In this document: piece after piece, positions 9,601 to 22,504 of the stretch
How the letters are laid out: the number at the start of each line of letters is the position of its first letter
Position numbering within the stretch: the first letter of the stretch is position 1
Source: Cellulomonas sp. P24
GTDB taxonomy: Bacteria > Actinomycetota > Actinomycetes > Actinomycetales > Cellulomonadaceae
Direction: 5' to 3'
Assembly (NCBI RefSeq): GCF_024704385.1
Contig: NZ_JAJDFX010000002.1
Coordinates: 1,550,001-1,614,000 of the forward strand
Length of the DNA: 64,000 bases
Position numbers and translations under genes: made by a program
Notes under the pieces: model-generated
Databases searched by the model: none
What the model saw: only the letters and a program-made list of their open reading frames with translations
What the model was told of the DNA's origin: nothing

Positions 9601-10265
9601 CACGCACCTGCCTTCGCCGCGATGCCGGCCGCCTGCGCGCGCAGCAGCGGCGCCGGGGCGACGTGCTCGATCGGCAGGCCACGACGGGCCGCGACAGCCT
9701 CCGGGAGCTCGAGGCCCCGCAGCGCCGCCACCGTCGCGTGCACGATGTTGATCGCGTTCGACGAACCGAGCGACTTGCTCAGCACGTCGTGGATGCCGGC
9801 GCACTCGAGCACGGCGCGCACCGGACCACCGGCGATGACACCGGTACCCGGACGAGCCGGCCGGAGGAAGACGACGCCTGCGGCAGCCTCACCCTGGATG
9901 ATGTGCGGGATCGTGCCCTGGATGCGGGGAACCTTGAAGAAGTTCTTCTTGGCCTCCTCGACACCCTTGGCGATCGCCGCGGGCACCTCCTTGGCCTTCC
10001 CGTAGCCGACGCCGACGGTGCCGTCACCGTCGCCCACCACGACGAGCGCGGTGAAGCTGAACCGGCGACCACCCTTGACGACCTTGGCGACGCGGTTGAT
10101 CGCGACGACGCGCTCGAGGTACTGGCTCTTCTCGGCGGCATCTCCACGACGGTTGTCGCGGCGGTCGCCGCCACCCCCGCCACGGCGCTCGCCACCGCGA
10201 TCGGAACCGCCGGCGCCTGCGGCGCCACCACCGGCGCCGGTGTTGCTGCGCACTGGTGCAGCCAT
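9600..10265 (-). CDS. rpsE: 30S ribosomal protein S5 with a Gly/Arg-rich N-terminal region
   Basis: S5 helps maintain decoding accuracy and mRNA helicase activity. It has 221 aa. The conserved part begins [32 protein letters not shown] and includes GYGKAKEVP and [19 protein letters not shown]. It is preceded by about 45 residues rich in Gly, Arg and Asp ([18 protein letters not shown]). The ATG at 10265 is preferred over an open extension of 22 codons, with AAAGGAT upstream. It is coupled to rpmD. Confidence 0.96.
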   Translation of the reverse strand: MAAPVRSNTGAGGGAAGAGGSDRGGERRGGGGGDRRDNRRGDAAEKSQYLERVVAINRVAKVVKGGRRFSFTALVVVGDGDGTVGVGYGKAKEVPAAIAKGVEEAKKNFFKVPRIQGTIPHIIQGEAAAGVVFLRPARPGTGVIAGGPVRAVLECAGIHDVLSKSLGSSNAINIVHATVAALRGLELPEAVAARRGLPIEHVAPAPLLRAQAAGIAAKAGA

Positions 10266-10308
10266 CAGAGAATCCTTTGCTTCCGTGCGGACGTGGGTCG
10301 GTTCGCGG

Positions 10309-10680
10309 TCACAGGGCAAGACCGCCTTCACGGGCGCCCTCGGCCACAGCTGCCACCCGGCCGTGGTACTTGTTGCCGCCGCGGTCGAAGACCACCGCGT
10401 CGATGCCGGCGGCCTTCGCGCGCTCGGCGATCAGCTCGCCGACCTTGCGTGCCTTCGCGGTCTTGTCGCCCTCGACGGCCCGCAGGCCACTCTCGAGCGT
10501 GGAGGCGTAGACCAGTGTGCGGCCGACGGTGTCGTCGACGACCTGAGCCGACATGTGGCGCGACGAGCGCGACACCACCAGACGCGGACGGACCGGAGTC
10601 CCCGAGACCTTCTTGCGCAGTCGCAGGTGACGCCGCGTACGGGCGATCGCCTTGCCCTTGCCCTTGATCGTGATAGCCAC
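10309..10680 (-). CDS. rplR: 50S ribosomal protein L18
   Basis: Binds 5S rRNA together with L5. It has 123 aa with a basic N-terminus ([22 protein letters not shown]), [22 protein letters not shown] and the C-terminal [23 protein letters not shown]. It has a GTG start directly after rplF. Confidence 0.97.
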   Translation of the reverse strand: MAITIKGKGKAIARTRRHLRLRKKVSGTPVRPRLVVSRSSRHMSAQVVDDTVGRTLVYASTLESGLRAVEGDKTAKARKVGELIAERAKAAGIDAVVFDRGGNKYHGRVAAVAEGAREGGLAL

Positions 10681-10682
10681 GG

Positions 10683-11222
10683 TTACTTACCAGCCTTTCC
10701 GACCTTGCGGCGGACCAGCTCGCCGGCGTATCGCACGCCCTTGCCCTTGTAGGGCTCCGGCTTGCGGATCTTGCGGATGTTCGCGGCGACCTCGCCGACC
10801 TGCTGCTTGTCGATGCCGCTGACGGAGAACCTGGTCGGGCTCTCGACAGCGAACGTGATGCCGGCCGGCGGTGTGACGCTCACCGGGTGGCTGAACCCGA
10901 GCGCGAACTCGAGACCGTCACCCTTCGCGGCGACGCGGTAACCGGTGCCGACGATCTCGAGCTTCTTCTCGTAGCCGGTCGTCACACCCGTGATGATGTT
11001 CGCGAGAAGCGTCCGGGTGAGGCCGTGCAGCGAGCGCGACGCACGCTCGTCGTCGGGTCGGGTGACCGCGATGGCCCCCGACTCGTCGCGCGCCACCTGG
11101 ATGGGCGCCGGGATCGAGTGCGACAGGGTTCCCTTGGGACCCGTCACCGTGACCTGGGCGCCGTCGATCGTGACCTCCACGCCGGTGGGAACCGGGACGG
11201 GGACTTTGCCGATACGGGACAT
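10683..11222 (-). CDS. rplF: 50S ribosomal protein L6
   Basis: Two-lobed protein near the sarcin-ricin loop. It has 179 aa: [51 protein letters not shown], and the signature [14 protein letters not shown]. It lies in the spc group, 24 nt after rpsH. Confidence 0.98.
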   Translation of the reverse strand: MSRIGKVPVPVPTGVEVTIDGAQVTVTGPKGTLSHSIPAPIQVARDESGAIAVTRPDDERASRSLHGLTRTLLANIITGVTTGYEKKLEIVGTGYRVAAKGDGLEFALGFSHPVSVTPPAGITFAVESPTRFSVSGIDKQQVGEVAANIRKIRKPEPYKGKGVRYAGELVRRKVGKAGK

Positions 11223-11246
11223 GGCTGACTCCTTTCCGTCTCCGAG

Positions 11247-11642
11247 TTACCAGACGTAGGCGAGGACTTCCCCACCCACGCCCTTCTTGGCGGCCTGCTT
11301 GTCGGTGAGCAGCCCCGAGGACGTGGAGAGGATCGCCACGCCCAGGCCGCCGAGCACCTTCGGCAGGTTGGTCGACTTGGCGTACACGCGCAGGCCCGGC
11401 TTGGACACGCGGCGCACGCCCGCGAGCGAACGCTCGCGGTTCGGGCCGAACTTCAGGTCGATGGTGAGCGTCTTGCCCACCGTCGCGTCCTCGACCTTCC
11501 AGCCGGCGATGTAGCCCTCGGCCTGGAGGATCTCAGCAATGTGCGACTTCAGCTTCGAGAACGGCATGGACACCGTGTCGTGGTACGCCGAGTTCGCGTT
11601 GCGCAGACGCGTCAGCATGTCTGCGATCGGATCGGTCATCAT
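11247..11642 (-). CDS. rpsH: 30S ribosomal protein S8
   Basis: Binds the central domain of 16S rRNA and in other bacteria represses the spc operon. It has 131 aa ([60 protein letters not shown]). Two adjacent ATGs exist (11642, 11639). The preceding 115-nt spacer to rplE is too short for rpsN and contains none. Confidence 0.97.
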   Translation of the reverse strand: MMTDPIADMLTRLRNANSAYHDTVSMPFSKLKSHIAEILQAEGYIAGWKVEDATVGKTLTIDLKFGPNRERSLAGVRRVSKPGLRVYAKSTNLPKVLGGLGVAILSTSSGLLTDKQAAKKGVGGEVLAYVW

Positions 11643-11757
11643 TGGGCTTCAGCCCTTCCTCGCCGGGGTATCTTCGCGGGCCCGTGGACCCGGTCGAAGA
11701 CCTGCGACGTAGTTCTTCAGGAGTGGTGGGGGGCGGTGCTGGAACGACTGGCCACGA

Positions 11758-12348
11758 TCAGTTCTCCTTGAACGGGAACCCGAGGCGCTTGAGCAGCGAC
11801 CGGCCCTCGTCGTCGGTGACCGCGGTGGTGACGACCGTGATGTCCATGCCGCGGACGCGGTCGATCTTGTCCTGGTCGATCTCGTGGAACATCGACTGCT
11901 CCGTGAGGCCGAACGTGTAGTTGCCGTTCCCGTCGAACTGCTTCGGGGACAGACCGCGGAAGTCGCGGATACGCGGCAGCGCCGTGCTCAGCAGGCGGTC
12001 CAGGAACTCCCACATGCGGTCGCCGCGGAGCGTCACGTGCGTGCCGATCGGCATGCCCTCGCGCAGCTTGAACTGGGCGATCGACTTCCGTGCCTTGGTC
12101 ACCTGCGGCTTCTGCCCGGTGATCAGGGTCAGGTCGCGGATCGCGCCGTCGATGAGCTTGGAGTCCTTCGCCGCGTCGCCGACACCCATGTTCACCACGA
12201 TCTTGGTGAGCCGGGCGACCTCGTTGACGTTCGCGTGCGAGAACTCCTCGCGGAGTGCCGCCACGATCTCGTCCTGGTACTTCGTCTTCAGACGCGGCTT
12301 GACCGGCACAGACGCCGGGGCCGTGGTCTCGGTGGTCTCAGCGCTCAT
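11758..12348 (-). CDS. rplE: 50S ribosomal protein L5
   Basis: Binds 5S rRNA and contacts P-site tRNA. It has 196 aa with a short Thr/Pro-rich N-terminal extension, then [39 protein letters not shown] and [20 protein letters not shown]. The ATG overlaps the rplX stop by 1 nt. Confidence 0.98.
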   Translation of the reverse strand: MSAETTETTAPASVPVKPRLKTKYQDEIVAALREEFSHANVNEVARLTKIVVNMGVGDAAKDSKLIDGAIRDLTLITGQKPQVTKARKSIAQFKLREGMPIGTHVTLRGDRMWEFLDRLLSTALPRIRDFRGLSPKQFDGNGNYTFGLTEQSMFHEIDQDKIDRVRGMDITVVTTAVTDDEGRSLLKRLGFPFKEN

Positions 12349-12689
12349 CAGACGTCCTTACCGGAGCGCTTGGCGACGCGGACCCGCACAGTGCGGCTGC
12401 GTCCGTCGCGCTCGATCTGCTCGGTGCGGTACCCGACTCGGGTGCCCTTCTTCGTCTCCGGGTCCACCAGCATCACGTTGCTGATGTGGATCGGGGCCTC
12501 GACCGTCTCGATGCCGCCCGTCTGGGTGCCCCGCGCCGACTGCCCGGCCTTGACGTGCTTGGTCACGCGCTGGACACCCTCGACGACGACGCGCTGCGTC
12601 TGCGTGAGGACCTCCAGGACACGACCTTCGCGGCCCTTGTCCCGGCCCGAGATGACGACGACGAGGTCGCCCTTCTTGATCTTCGCCAT
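12348..12689 (-). CDS. rplX: 50S ribosomal protein L24
   Basis: Assembly initiator of the 50S subunit, KOW fold. It has 113 aa: [53 protein letters not shown]. It lies 2 nt after rplN and overlaps rplE. Confidence 0.97.
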   Translation of the reverse strand: MAKIKKGDLVVVISGRDKGREGRVLEVLTQTQRVVVEGVQRVTKHVKAGQSARGTQTGGIETVEAPIHISNVMLVDPETKKGTRVGYRTEQIERDGRSRTVRVRVAKRSGKDV

Positions 12690-12691
12690 GG

Positions 12692-13060
12692 TCAGAGCAC
12701 CTCCGGTGCCAGCGAGATGATCTTCATGAACTTCTTGTCGCGAAGCTCGCGACCGACAGGACCGAAGATGCGGGTGCCGCGGGGCTCGCCGTCGTTCTTG
12801 AGGATGACCGCGGCGTTCTCGTCGAACTTGATGTAGGACCCGTCAGGACGCCGACGCTCCTTGGTGGTACGCACGACGACCGCCTTGACGACGTCGCCCT
12901 TCTTGACGTTGCCGCCGGGGATCGCATCCTTCACGGTGGCGACGATCACGTCGCCGATCCCGGCGTAGCGACGGCCCGAACCGCCGAGAACGCGGATGCA
13001 GAGAATCTCCTTGGCACCCGTGTTGTCGGCGACACGAAGTCGCGACTCCTGCTGAATCAT
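12692..13060 (-). CDS. rplN: 50S ribosomal protein L14
   Basis: Forms bridges to 16S rRNA. It has 122 aa: [72 protein letters not shown] 132-nt spacer (13061-13192) upstream of it contains one moderate hairpin (CGACGG...CCGTCG) and no gene. Confidence 0.98.
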   Translation of the reverse strand: MIQQESRLRVADNTGAKEILCIRVLGGSGRRYAGIGDVIVATVKDAIPGGNVKKGDVVKAVVVRTTKERRRPDGSYIKFDENAAVILKNDGEPRGTRIFGPVGRELRDKKFMKIISLAPEVL

Positions 13061-13192
13061 CTGATGAACTCCTGTCGTCTGCCGGTTCTCGCGGCGCGAG
13101 CCTTGCCGAACGGGTAGCTGTCGTCTTGCACCCGGGACGACGGCTCAGCGGAGCTGGACCGTCGCACCCCGGGGACAACTGGGGGGTTGGGC

Positions 13193-13510
13193 TTACTTGG
13201 CGCGCTCGAGGATCTCCACGAGACGCCACCGCTTCGTCGCCGAGAGCGGTCGCGTCTCCATGATGAGGACGAGGTCCCCGACGCCGGCCGAATTGGCCTC
13301 GTCGTGCGCCTTGACCTTGCTCGTGCGCCGGATGACCTTGCCGTAGAGCGGGTGCTTGACCCGGTCCTCGACCTCGACCACCACGGTCTTGTCCATCTTG
13401 TCGCTGACGACGTAGCCACGCCGCGTCTTGCGGTGCGCCCGGTGCGAGGCGGCCTGCGTCTCGGCGGTCGCCTCGACGACAGCCTCGTTCTTCTCAGTCT
13501 TCGTGCTCAT
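13193..13510 (-). CDS. rpsQ: 30S ribosomal protein S17
   Basis: Primary 16S rRNA binder, OB fold. It has 105 aa: about 20 extra Glu/Ala-rich residues, then [36 protein letters not shown] and [16 protein letters not shown]. The ATG at 13510 follows rpmC by 7 nt; a longer open frame upstream is a shadow of rpmC. Confidence 0.96.
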   Translation of the reverse strand: MSTKTEKNEAVVEATAETQAASHRAHRKTRRGYVVSDKMDKTVVVEVEDRVKHPLYGKVIRRTSKVKAHDEANSAGVGDLVLIMETRPLSATKRWRLVEILERAK

Positions 13511-13517
13511 CGTGACC

Positions 13518-13757
13518 TCACTCGCTCGGGCTCGGGGCGGTACGGATGCCGAGCTCGCGCTCACGCAGGATCGTGTAGATCCGCGCGATGTCACGACGCA
13601 CCGACTTCAGCCGGCCGTGGCTCTCGAGCTGACCGGTGGCCGACTGGAACCGGAGGTTGAACAGCTCCTCCTTGGCCTTCTTCAGCTCGCCCATGAGTCG
13701 CTCGTCGTCGAATGCGTCGAGCTCGGTGGGGGCCAGCTCCTTCGAACCGATAGCCAT
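13518..13757 (-). CDS. rpmC: 50S ribosomal protein L29
   Basis: Located at the peptide exit tunnel, a docking site for trigger factor and SRP. It has 79 aa ([58 protein letters not shown]). The ATG overlaps the rplP stop by 1 nt. Confidence 0.97.
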   Translation of the reverse strand: MAIGSKELAPTELDAFDDERLMGELKKAKEELFNLRFQSATGQLESHGRLKSVRRDIARIYTILRERELGIRTAPSPSE

Positions 13758-14176
13758 CAGTTGCCACCACCCTCGCGCACCAGGAAACGGGTCTTCATCG
13801 GAAGCTTGTGCTGCGCGCGACGCATGGCCTCGCGTGCGAGCGGCTCCGGGACGCCGGCCAGCTCGAACATGACACGGCCCGGCTTGACGTTGGCGATCCA
13901 CCACTCGGGAGAACCCTTGCCGGAACCCATGCGGGTCTCGGCAGGCTTCTTGGTGAGCGGACGGTCCGGGTAGATGTTGATCCAGACCTTCCCGCCACGC
14001 TTGATGTGCCGGGTCATGGCGATACGAGCGGCCTCGATCTGGCGGTTGGTGACGTACGCCGGCTCGAGAGCCTGGATGCCGTACTCGCCGAACGAGATCG
14101 TCGTGCCACCGGTCGCGGCGCCGGAACGCCCGGGGTGGTGCTGCTTGCGGTGCTTCAGCCTGCGCGGGATCAGCAT
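13757..14176 (-). CDS. rplP: 50S ribosomal protein L16
   Basis: Contacts A-site tRNA and is needed for peptidyl transfer. It has 139 aa: [70 protein letters not shown]. It lies 3 nt after rpsC. Confidence 0.98.
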   Translation of the reverse strand: MLIPRRLKHRKQHHPGRSGAATGGTTISFGEYGIQALEPAYVTNRQIEAARIAMTRHIKRGGKVWINIYPDRPLTKKPAETRMGSGKGSPEWWIANVKPGRVMFELAGVPEPLAREAMRRAQHKLPMKTRFLVREGGGN

Positions 14177-14179
14177 TGC

Positions 14180-15004
14180 TCAGGCCTCCGTTCCGGTCTC
14201 AGGGGTGGACGGTGCGGCTGCGGCCTCGGCGGGGGCCGCGGCAGCAGGAGCGTCGGAGCGCTCCGGACGACGTCCGCCGCCGGCGCCACCGCGTGCGGGG
14301 CGGTCGGCACGGGGTCCGCGGGGAGCGCGCGGCGCGGCAGTCGCCTGCTCGCGTGCGAACTCCTTCTCGGTCATGTCGCCCTTGTAGATCCAGACCTTGA
14401 CGCCGATGCGTCCGAACGTGGTCCGGGCCTCGTAGAAGCCGTAGTCGATGTTCGCGCGGAGCGTGTGCAGGGGCACCCGACCCTCGCGGTAGAACTCGCT
14501 GCGGCTCATCTCCGCGCCACCGAGACGACCGGAGCACTGCACCCGGATCCCCTTGGCGCCGGCACGGAGCGCGGACTGCATGCCCTTGCGCATCGCGCGA
14601 CGGAACGACACACGGCTCGCAAGCTGCTCCGCGATCCCCTGGGCGACGAGCTGAGAGTCGATCTCAGCGTTCTTCACCTCGAGGATGTTGAGCTGGACCT
14701 GCTTGCCCGTGAGCTTCTCGAGCTCGCCACGGATGCGGTCGGCCTCGGCGCCGCGGCGACCGATGACGATGCCCGGGCGCGCGGTGTGGATGTCGACGCG
14801 CACACGGTCACGCGTGCGCTCGATCTCCACCTTCGAGATGCCCGCGCGCTCGAGGCCGGTGCCCATGAGCTTGCGGATCTGCACGTCCTCGCGAATGTAG
14901 TCGCGGTAGCGCTGACCCGGCTTCGTCGAGTCCGCGAACCACCGCGACCGATGGTCGGTCGTGATGCCCAGGCGGTACCCGAGCGGGTTGACTTTCTGTC
15001 CCAC
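14180..15004 (-). CDS. rpsC: 30S ribosomal protein S3
   Basis: Part of the mRNA entry helicase. It has 274 aa: [23 protein letters not shown] domain with [49 protein letters not shown]. The last ~55 residues are Ala/Pro/Arg-rich ([20 protein letters not shown]), as in other actinobacteria. GTG start overlapping the rplV TAG by 1 nt. Confidence 0.98.
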   Translation of the reverse strand: MGQKVNPLGYRLGITTDHRSRWFADSTKPGQRYRDYIREDVQIRKLMGTGLERAGISKVEIERTRDRVRVDIHTARPGIVIGRRGAEADRIRGELEKLTGKQVQLNILEVKNAEIDSQLVAQGIAEQLASRVSFRRAMRKGMQSALRAGAKGIRVQCSGRLGGAEMSRSEFYREGRVPLHTLRANIDYGFYEARTTFGRIGVKVWIYKGDMTEKEFAREQATAAPRAPRGPRADRPARGGAGGGRRPERSDAPAAAAPAEAAAAPSTPETGTEA

Positions 15005-15405
15005 TATCGGGCCCTTCCCTTCGTCCCGGCGGACACGGCCTTGGCCGTGGTCTTCTGCTCGCGCGGAGCGACCACCACGGTGATGTGGCTGGTCCGCTTG
15101 AGGATCTGGCTCGCCCGTCCCTGCGCACGCGGACGGAACCGCTTCAGGGTGGGGCCCTCGTCCACATAGGCCTCGGCGATCACGAGCTCACGCTCGTCGA
15201 ACGCCACGCTCGCGCGCTCCGCCTTCACCCGTGCGTTGGCAACTGCGCTCTCGACGACCTTGCGCACGGTCTCAGCCGCTGCCTGGGGTGCGAACTGGAG
15301 CGTTGTCACGGCCTCGCCGGCCTGCTTGCCACGGATGAGGTCCACGACGCGCCGGGCCTTCTGGGGCGTGACGCGGACGAACCGCGCCTGCGCCTTGGCT
15401 TCCAT
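15004..15405 (-). CDS. rplV: 50S ribosomal protein L22
   Basis: Its beta-hairpin lines the exit tunnel. It has 133 aa: [54 protein letters not shown]. The sequence shows no insertion in the tunnel loop of the kind associated with macrolide resistance. Confidence 0.97.
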   Translation of the reverse strand: MEAKAQARFVRVTPQKARRVVDLIRGKQAGEAVTTLQFAPQAAAETVRKVVESAVANARVKAERASVAFDERELVIAEAYVDEGPTLKRFRPRAQGRASQILKRTSHITVVVAPREQKTTAKAVSAGTKGRAR

Positions 15406-15474
15406 TGCTGTCCTGCCTTCTTGTCTCGTCAGATCTGAAGTGCGATCACGTGGTCGTCTGCTGTGCCCGAGGGC

Positions 15475-15756
15475 TCAGCGACGACGACCCTTGCGGTCGT
15501 CCTTCTCGTGGCCGCGGAAGGTCCGCGTGGGGGCGAACTCGCCCAGCTTGTGCCCGACCATCGCCTCGGTGACGAAGACGGGAGTGTGCTTGCGGCCGTC
15601 GTGCACCGCGAACGTGTGGCCGAGGAACTCGGGCGTGATGACCGAGCGACGGGACCAGGTCTTGATGACGTTCTTGGTCCCCTTCTCGTTCTGCACGTCC
15701 ACCTTCTTCATGAGGTGGGCGTCGACGAAGGGGCCCTTCTTCAGGCTGCGTGGCAT
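15475..15756 (-). CDS. rpsS: 30S ribosomal protein S19
   Basis: Located in the 30S head with S13. It has 93 aa: [61 protein letters not shown] is represented in full by family motifs ([27 protein letters not shown]). A 69-nt gap separates it from rplV. Confidence 0.98.
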   Translation of the reverse strand: MPRSLKKGPFVDAHLMKKVDVQNEKGTKNVIKTWSRRSVITPEFLGHTFAVHDGRKHTPVFVTEAMVGHKLGEFAPTRTFRGHEKDDRKGRRR

Positions 15757-15771
15757 CTGTCAGGCTCCTTA

Positions 15772-16611
15772 TCAGCGCTTGTTCTTGCCGGTGCGCCGAC
15801 GACGCACGATCAGCTTGTCGCTCGGCTTGTTGGGACGACGGGTCCGGCCCTCGGCCTGGCCCCACGGGCTGACCGGGTGGCGACCACCGGAGGTCTTGCC
15901 CTCACCACCACCGTGCGGGTGGTCGATCGGGTTCATCGCGACACCACGGACGGAGGGGCGCTTGCCCTTCCACCGCATGCGACCGGCCTTGCCCCAGTTG
16001 ATGTTCGACTGCTCGGCGTTGCCGACCTCACCGACCGTTGCGCGGCAGCGGACGTCGACGTTCCGGATCTCGCCGGAGGGCATGCGCAGCTGCGCGTAGG
16101 GCCCCTCCTTCGCGACCAGCTGCACCGAGGCACCGGCTGAGCGTGCGATCTTCGCGCCGCCACCGGGCCGGAGCTCGATCGCGTGGATGACCGTACCGGT
16201 CGGGATGTTGCGGAGCGGCAGGCTGTTGCCGGGCTTGATGTCGGCGGCGGGGCCGTTCTCGATCACGTCGCCCTGCTTGAGCTTGTTCGGCGCGATGATG
16301 TAGCGCTTCTCGCCGTCGGCGTAGTGCAGCAGCGCGATGCGCGCCGTGCGGTTGGGGTCGTACTCGATGTGCGCGACCTTCGCCGGCACGCCGTCCTTGT
16401 CATGGCGACGGAAGTCGATGACACGGTACGCACGCTTGTGCCCACCACCCTGGTGACGGGTGGTCACGCGACCGGTGCTGTTGCGTCCACCGGTCTTGTG
16501 CAGCGGGCGAACCAGCGACTTCTCCGGCGTGGAGCGCGTGATCTCGACGAAGTCGGCGACGCTGGCGCCACGGCGGCCCGGAGTCGTCGGCTTGTACTTA
16601 CGGATTCCCAC
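15772..16611 (-). CDS. rplB: 50S ribosomal protein L2
   Basis: Near the peptidyl-transferase centre and required for subunit association. It has 279 aa: [37 protein letters not shown], and the C-terminal [20 protein letters not shown] with the functionally important His. GTG start. Confidence 0.98.
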   Translation of the reverse strand: MGIRKYKPTTPGRRGASVADFVEITRSTPEKSLVRPLHKTGGRNSTGRVTTRHQGGGHKRAYRVIDFRRHDKDGVPAKVAHIEYDPNRTARIALLHYADGEKRYIIAPNKLKQGDVIENGPAADIKPGNSLPLRNIPTGTVIHAIELRPGGGAKIARSAGASVQLVAKEGPYAQLRMPSGEIRNVDVRCRATVGEVGNAEQSNINWGKAGRMRWKGKRPSVRGVAMNPIDHPHGGGEGKTSGGRHPVSPWGQAEGRTRRPNKPSDKLIVRRRRTGKNKR

Positions 16612-16642
16612 GATCAGTCCTCAATCTGCTTATCGCGCCGGC

Positions 16643-16945
16643 TCAGCCGACGGGTCCGCCGAAGATGTCGATCGTTCCCTCGCGGAGGGTGACGATCGCA
16701 CGCTTGGTGTCCTTGCGCTTGCCCAGCCCGAACTTCGTCCGCCGCGACTTGCCCTTGCGGTTGATCGTGTTCACCGAGGCGACCTTGACGGAGAAGATCT
16801 GCTCGATCGCGATCTTGATCTCCGTCTTGTTCGAGCGCGGGTCCACGACGAAGGTGTACTTGCCCTCGTCGAGCAGCCCGTAGCTCTTCTCCGAGACGAC
16901 CGGCGCGAGCAGGATGTCCCGCGGGTTCTTTGCGACGGCGCTCAC
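16643..16945 (-). CDS. rplW: 50S ribosomal protein L23
   Basis: Exit-tunnel protein and docking site for trigger factor. It has 100 aa: [63 protein letters not shown] start overlaps the rplD stop by 4 nt. Confidence 0.97.
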   Translation of the reverse strand: MSAVAKNPRDILLAPVVSEKSYGLLDEGKYTFVVDPRSNKTEIKIAIEQIFSVKVASVNTINRKGKSRRTKFGLGKRKDTKRAIVTLREGTIDIFGGPVG

Positions 16946-17634
16946 TTGCCGGCCTCCTCGATCTCGGACTCCGACGCGACTGCCTTCACAGACCGGCCGT
17001 TGACCGGGCCCGCGAGGAAGGCGTCGAGCGCCCCCTGGGTGAAGATGACGTCGTCGGAGATCAGGACGTCGTAGGTGTTGAGCTGGTCAGCGACCAGCAG
17101 GTGCACCCGCTCGACGTTCCGGAGCGACTTCCACGTGATCTCGTCCTGCCGCTCGACGACCACCAGGACGTTCTTGCGACCGGAGAGGTTGTCGAGGACG
17201 GCGATCGCCGACTTGGTCGACGGCGCGGCGCCCGGCGCGAAGCCGGAGACGACGTGCACACGACCGGCACGCGCGCGGTCCGAGAGAGCACCGCGGAGCG
17301 CCGCGGCCTTCATCTTCTTCGGGGTCCGCTGCGAGTAGTCACGCGGGGTCGGGCCGTGCACCACGCCACCACCGGCGAACTGCGGTGCGCGGGTCGAGCC
17401 CTGACGGGCGCGACCGGTGCCCTTCTGCTTGTACGGCTTGCGACCGCCACCGCTGACCTCGCCACGCGTCTTGGTCGACGCGGTGCCCTGGCGTGCCGCC
17501 GCGAGCTGCGCGACGACGACCTGGTGGATCAGCGGGACGTTCGTCTGGACGTCGAACACCTCGGCGGGGAGGTCGGTCGTGCCGGCCTTCTTCCCCGAGG
17601 CGTCGATGACGTCGACTGTCAGAGTGTCAGCCAC
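16942..17634 (-). CDS. rplD: 50S ribosomal protein L4
   Basis: Assembly protein with a tunnel loop; in enterobacteria it autoregulates the S10 operon. It has 230 aa: [44 protein letters not shown] (loop), [19 protein letters not shown] start 1 nt after rplC. A role in regulating this operon is unknown. Confidence 0.97.
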   Translation of the reverse strand: MADTLTVDVIDASGKKAGTTDLPAEVFDVQTNVPLIHQVVVAQLAAARQGTASTKTRGEVSGGGRKPYKQKGTGRARQGSTRAPQFAGGGVVHGPTPRDYSQRTPKKMKAAALRGALSDRARAGRVHVVSGFAPGAAPSTKSAIAVLDNLSGRKNVLVVVERQDEITWKSLRNVERVHLLVADQLNTYDVLISDDVIFTQGALDAFLAGPVNGRSVKAVASESEIEEAGK

Positions 17635-17635
17635 G

Positions 17636-18295
17636 TCACGCCTCCTTCACTGCGGAACGCACGAGGACGACGCCGCCCTTGGGGCCCGGGACCGCGCCCT
17701 TGACGAGCAGCAGACCCTTCTCGACGTCGACCGCGTGAACGGTCAGGTTCTGGACGGTCTTGCGCGCGTTGCCCATGCGGCCCGCCATCCGCACACCCTT
17801 GAACACGCGCGACGGCGTCGATGCGCCACCGATCGAGCCGGGCTTGCGGTGGTTCCGGTGCGCACCGTGGGAAGCGCCGACGCCGTGGAAGCCGTGACGC
17901 TTCATCACACCCGCGGTGCCCTTGCCCTTGGTCGTGCCGGTGACGTCGACCGTGGCGCCGGCCTCGAAGGCCGCCGCCGTGATCTCCTGGCCGAGCGAGT
18001 ACTCGGCGGAGTCGCTCGTGCGGATCTCGGCAACGTGACGGCGCGGGGTGACCCCGGCCTTCTCGAAGTGGCCCTTGAGCGGCTGAGTCACCTTGCGCGG
18101 GTCGATCGCGCCGTAGGCCAGCTGGACGGCGGCGTAGCCGTCCGTCTCGACAGCGCGGACCTGCGTCACGACGTTGGTGCCGACACGCACGACGGTGACC
18201 GGCACGAGACGACCGTTGTCGTCCCACACCTGGGTCATGCCGAGCTTGGTGCCGAGCAGCGCCGTGATCTGTCGCGCGTTCTGCTGGGTGGTCAT
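17636..18295 (-). CDS. rplC: 50S ribosomal protein L3
   Basis: Early assembly protein reaching the peptidyl-transferase centre. It has 219 aa: [56 protein letters not shown] split over its glycine-rich loop (motifs [18 protein letters not shown]), [13 protein letters not shown]. The ATG is 19 nt after rpsJ. Confidence 0.97.
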   Translation of the reverse strand: MTTQQNARQITALLGTKLGMTQVWDDNGRLVPVTVVRVGTNVVTQVRAVETDGYAAVQLAYGAIDPRKVTQPLKGHFEKAGVTPRRHVAEIRTSDSAEYSLGQEITAAAFEAGATVDVTGTTKGKGTAGVMKRHGFHGVGASHGAHRNHRKPGSIGGASTPSRVFKGVRMAGRMGNARKTVQNLTVHAVDVEKGLLLVKGAVPGPKGGVVLVRSAVKEA

Positions 18296-18314
18296 GGTCT
18301 GTTCCTTCCCAGCG

Positions 18315-18623
18315 TCAGAGCTTGATCTCGATGTTCACGTCTGCCGGCAGGTCGAGCCGCATGAGCGAGTCGACGGCCTTGGGCGTGGGATCGATGATGT
18401 CGATGAGCCGCTTGTGGGTACGCATCTCGAAGTGCTCGCGGCTGTCCTTGTACTTGTGAGGCGACCGGATGACGCAGAAGACGTTCTTCTCCGTCGGCAG
18501 CGGCACCGGGCCCACGACCGTCGCACCAGCGCGTGTCACCGTGTCGACGATCTTGCGCGCCGAACTGTCGATGACCTCGTGGTCGTAGGACTTGAGCCGG
18601 ATGCGGATCTTCTGTCCCGCCAT
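18315..18623 (-). CDS. rpsJ: 30S ribosomal protein S10
   Basis: First gene of the S10 operon. S10 also acts as NusE in transcription antitermination. It has 102 aa: [55 protein letters not shown]. The start at 18623 is fixed by homology; an open extension of 30 codons lies in the leader and overlaps the conserved hairpin. The upstream 384-nt region (18624-19007) holds the leader, a promoter candidate and the tuf terminators, but no gene. Confidence 0.98.
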   Translation of the reverse strand: MAGQKIRIRLKSYDHEVIDSSARKIVDTVTRAGATVVGPVPLPTEKNVFCVIRSPHKYKDSREHFEMRTHKRLIDIIDPTPKAVDSLMRLDLPADVNIEIKL

Positions 18624-18660
18624 GGCGTCGTCTACTTCTCTCTCTCGAACCGCTAGCTGT

Positions 18661-18686
18661 CCGACCCCCGCACTCGGGCGTGTCGC
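18661..18686 (-). promoter_or_regulatory. rpsJ leader hairpin shared with the rpsL leader
   Basis: Minus-strand RNA folds as CGAC - bulge ACG - CCCG - loop AGTG - CGGG - bulge G - GTCG, ending 38 nt before the rpsJ ATG. The same 26 nt, with one difference that falls in the loop (GGTG), occur in the rpsL leader. The asymmetric internal loop is typical of protein-binding RNA hairpins. Its function is inferred. Confidence 0.6.
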
Positions 18687-18877
18687 ATCTTGCGACATAC
18701 CCTCGCGCTGCACACCATGGTGGTGCGTGGTCGTTGGTTGCTGTGGGGGCGGCCCCGGCTGATCGCCAGACTCGCGCCCTCATCATGTGGCTGCCCGGAG
18801 CCGCATCCACGCCCGCGGCCCTACTGCTCTCGCAGCGGGCATCGATCGCGGGCGCATGTGCACCGGGCAACCTGAAC

Positions 18878-18907
18878 AGTGTGCCAGATCGGCCGACCGA
18901 AGGCCAA
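18878..18907 (-). promoter_or_regulatory. candidate promoter of the S10 operon
   Basis: TTGGCC, 18 nt, CACACT on the minus strand, giving a leader of roughly 250 nt before rpsJ. It lies between the tuf terminators and the conserved leader hairpin. The -10 is a weak match. Confidence 0.4.
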
Positions 18908-18926
18908 TCCGAGGTCGCCGTGCTAC

Positions 18927-18955
18927 CGGCCCGCCCGATTCCTCCGGGCGGGCCG
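18927..18955 (-). terminator. second tandem terminator hairpin after tuf
   Basis: An 11-bp stem, CGGCCCGCCCG with CGGGCGGGCCG, has a 7-nt loop and lies 15 nt beyond the first tuf hairpin. Confidence 0.6.
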
Positions 18956-18970
18956 ACAGCCGGACGTGCG

Positions 18971-19000
18971 GCAGGGCCCGGGCATCAGCCCGGGCCCTGC
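18971..19000 (-). terminator. first terminator hairpin after tuf
   Basis: A 13-bp perfect stem, GCAGGGCCCGGGC with GCCCGGGCCCTGC and loop ATCA, starts 7 nt after the tuf stop. It ends the str operon before the S10 operon. Confidence 0.8.
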
Positions 19001-19007
19001 CTGGAGA

Positions 19008-20198
19008 TCACTTGATGATCTTGGTGACCTTGCCCGAACCGACGGTCCGGCCGCCCTCGCGGATCGCGAAGCCGAGGCCCTCCTCCATGGCGATCGGCTG
19101 GATCAGCTCGACCGTCATCTCGGTGTTGTCACCCGGCATGACCATCTCGGTGCCCTCGGGCAGCGTGATGACGCCGGTGACGTCGGTGGTGCGGAAGTAG
19201 AACTGCGGGCGGTAGTTCGAGTAGAACGGGTTGTGACGCCCGCCCTCGTCCTTGGCCAGGATGTAGACCTGGGCCTCGAAGTCGGTGTGCGGCGTGATCG
19301 TGCCCGGCTTCGCGACGACCTGGCCGCGCTCGACCTCTTCGCGCTTGATGCCGCGGAGCAGGAGGCCACAGTTCTCGCCGGCCCACGCCTCGTCCATCTG
19401 CTTGTGGAACATCTCGATGCCGGTGACCGTGGTCTTCTGCACCGGGCGGATGCCGAGGATCTCGACCTCCGAGTTGATCGAGAGCTTCCCGCGGTCGACC
19501 TTGCCGGTCACGACGGTGCCACGACCCGTGATCGTGAAGACGTCCTCGATCGGCATGAGGAACGGCTTGTCCATGTCACGGACCGGCTCCGGGACGCTCT
19601 CGTCGACAGCGTCGAGGAGCTCCTGGACCGAGGCAACCCACTTCGGGTCACCCTCGAGGGCCTTGAGGCCGGAGACGCGCACGACCGGCGCGTTGTCCCC
19701 GTCGAAGCCCTGCGCCGAGAGCAGCTCCCGGACCTCCATCTCGACGAGCTCGAGGATCTCCTCGTCGTCGACCATGTCGGCCTTGTTGAGCGCCACGAGC
19801 AGGTACGGGACGCCGACCTGGCGGGCGAGCAGGACGTGCTCACGCGTCTGGGCCATCGGGCCGTCGGTCGCCGCGACCACGAGGATCGCACCGTCCATCT
19901 GCGCCGCACCGGTGATCATGTTCTTGATGTAGTCGGCGTGACCAGGAGCGTCGACGTGCGCGTAGTGGCGCTTCTCCGTCTGGTACTCGACGTGCGCGAT
20001 GTTGATCGTGATACCGCGCTGCTTCTCCTCCGGCGCCTTGTCGATCTCGTCGAACGGCGTGAAGGGGTTCAGGTCGGGGAACTTGTCGTGCAGCACCTTC
20101 GAGATGGCCGCCGTCAGCGTCGTCTTGCCGTGGTCGACGTGACCGATGGTCCCGATGTTGACGTGCGGCTTGGTGCGCTCGAACTTCGCCTTGCCCAC
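19008..20198 (-). CDS. tuf: translation elongation factor EF-Tu
   Basis: GTPase delivering aminoacyl-tRNA. It has 396 aa: G1 GHVDHGKTT, the G2-region [13 protein letters not shown]3 DAPGHADY, G4 [10 protein letters not shown], then the beta-barrel domains ending [18 protein letters not shown]. The GTG start has GAGGAGG upstream. It lies 128 nt after fusA; this spacer contains two small hairpins and no clear promoter. Confidence 0.98.
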   Translation of the reverse strand: MGKAKFERTKPHVNIGTIGHVDHGKTTLTAAISKVLHDKFPDLNPFTPFDEIDKAPEEKQRGITINIAHVEYQTEKRHYAHVDAPGHADYIKNMITGAAQMDGAILVVAATDGPMAQTREHVLLARQVGVPYLLVALNKADMVDDEEILELVEMEVRELLSAQGFDGDNAPVVRVSGLKALEGDPKWVASVQELLDAVDESVPEPVRDMDKPFLMPIEDVFTITGRGTVVTGKVDRGKLSINSEVEILGIRPVQKTTVTGIEMFHKQMDEAWAGENCGLLLRGIKREEVERGQVVAKPGTITPHTDFEAQVYILAKDEGGRHNPFYSNYRPQFYFRTTDVTGVITLPEGTEMVMPGDNTEMTVELIQPIAMEEGLGFAIREGGRTVGSGKVTKIIK

Positions 20199-20326
20199 TG
20201 TGGGTCCTCCTCAGGACTCTGGTAGAGATTGCCGGACGATCGCAGGAGCCATGGTGGCTCCCTGAGCGGCGTTCGGTCCTACGGGTCGGTTGTGTTGTGT
20301 GGAACTACAGGTTGCGACCTGTGGGA

Positions 20327-22429
<2,103 letters not shown>

Positions 22430-22504
22430 GTGTCTTGCCCCTTGTCGGTTGGCTGTGGGTGTCGGTCGGGGAGCCAGTCCTGACTCCCCGACCGGCTGCC
22501 GGGA

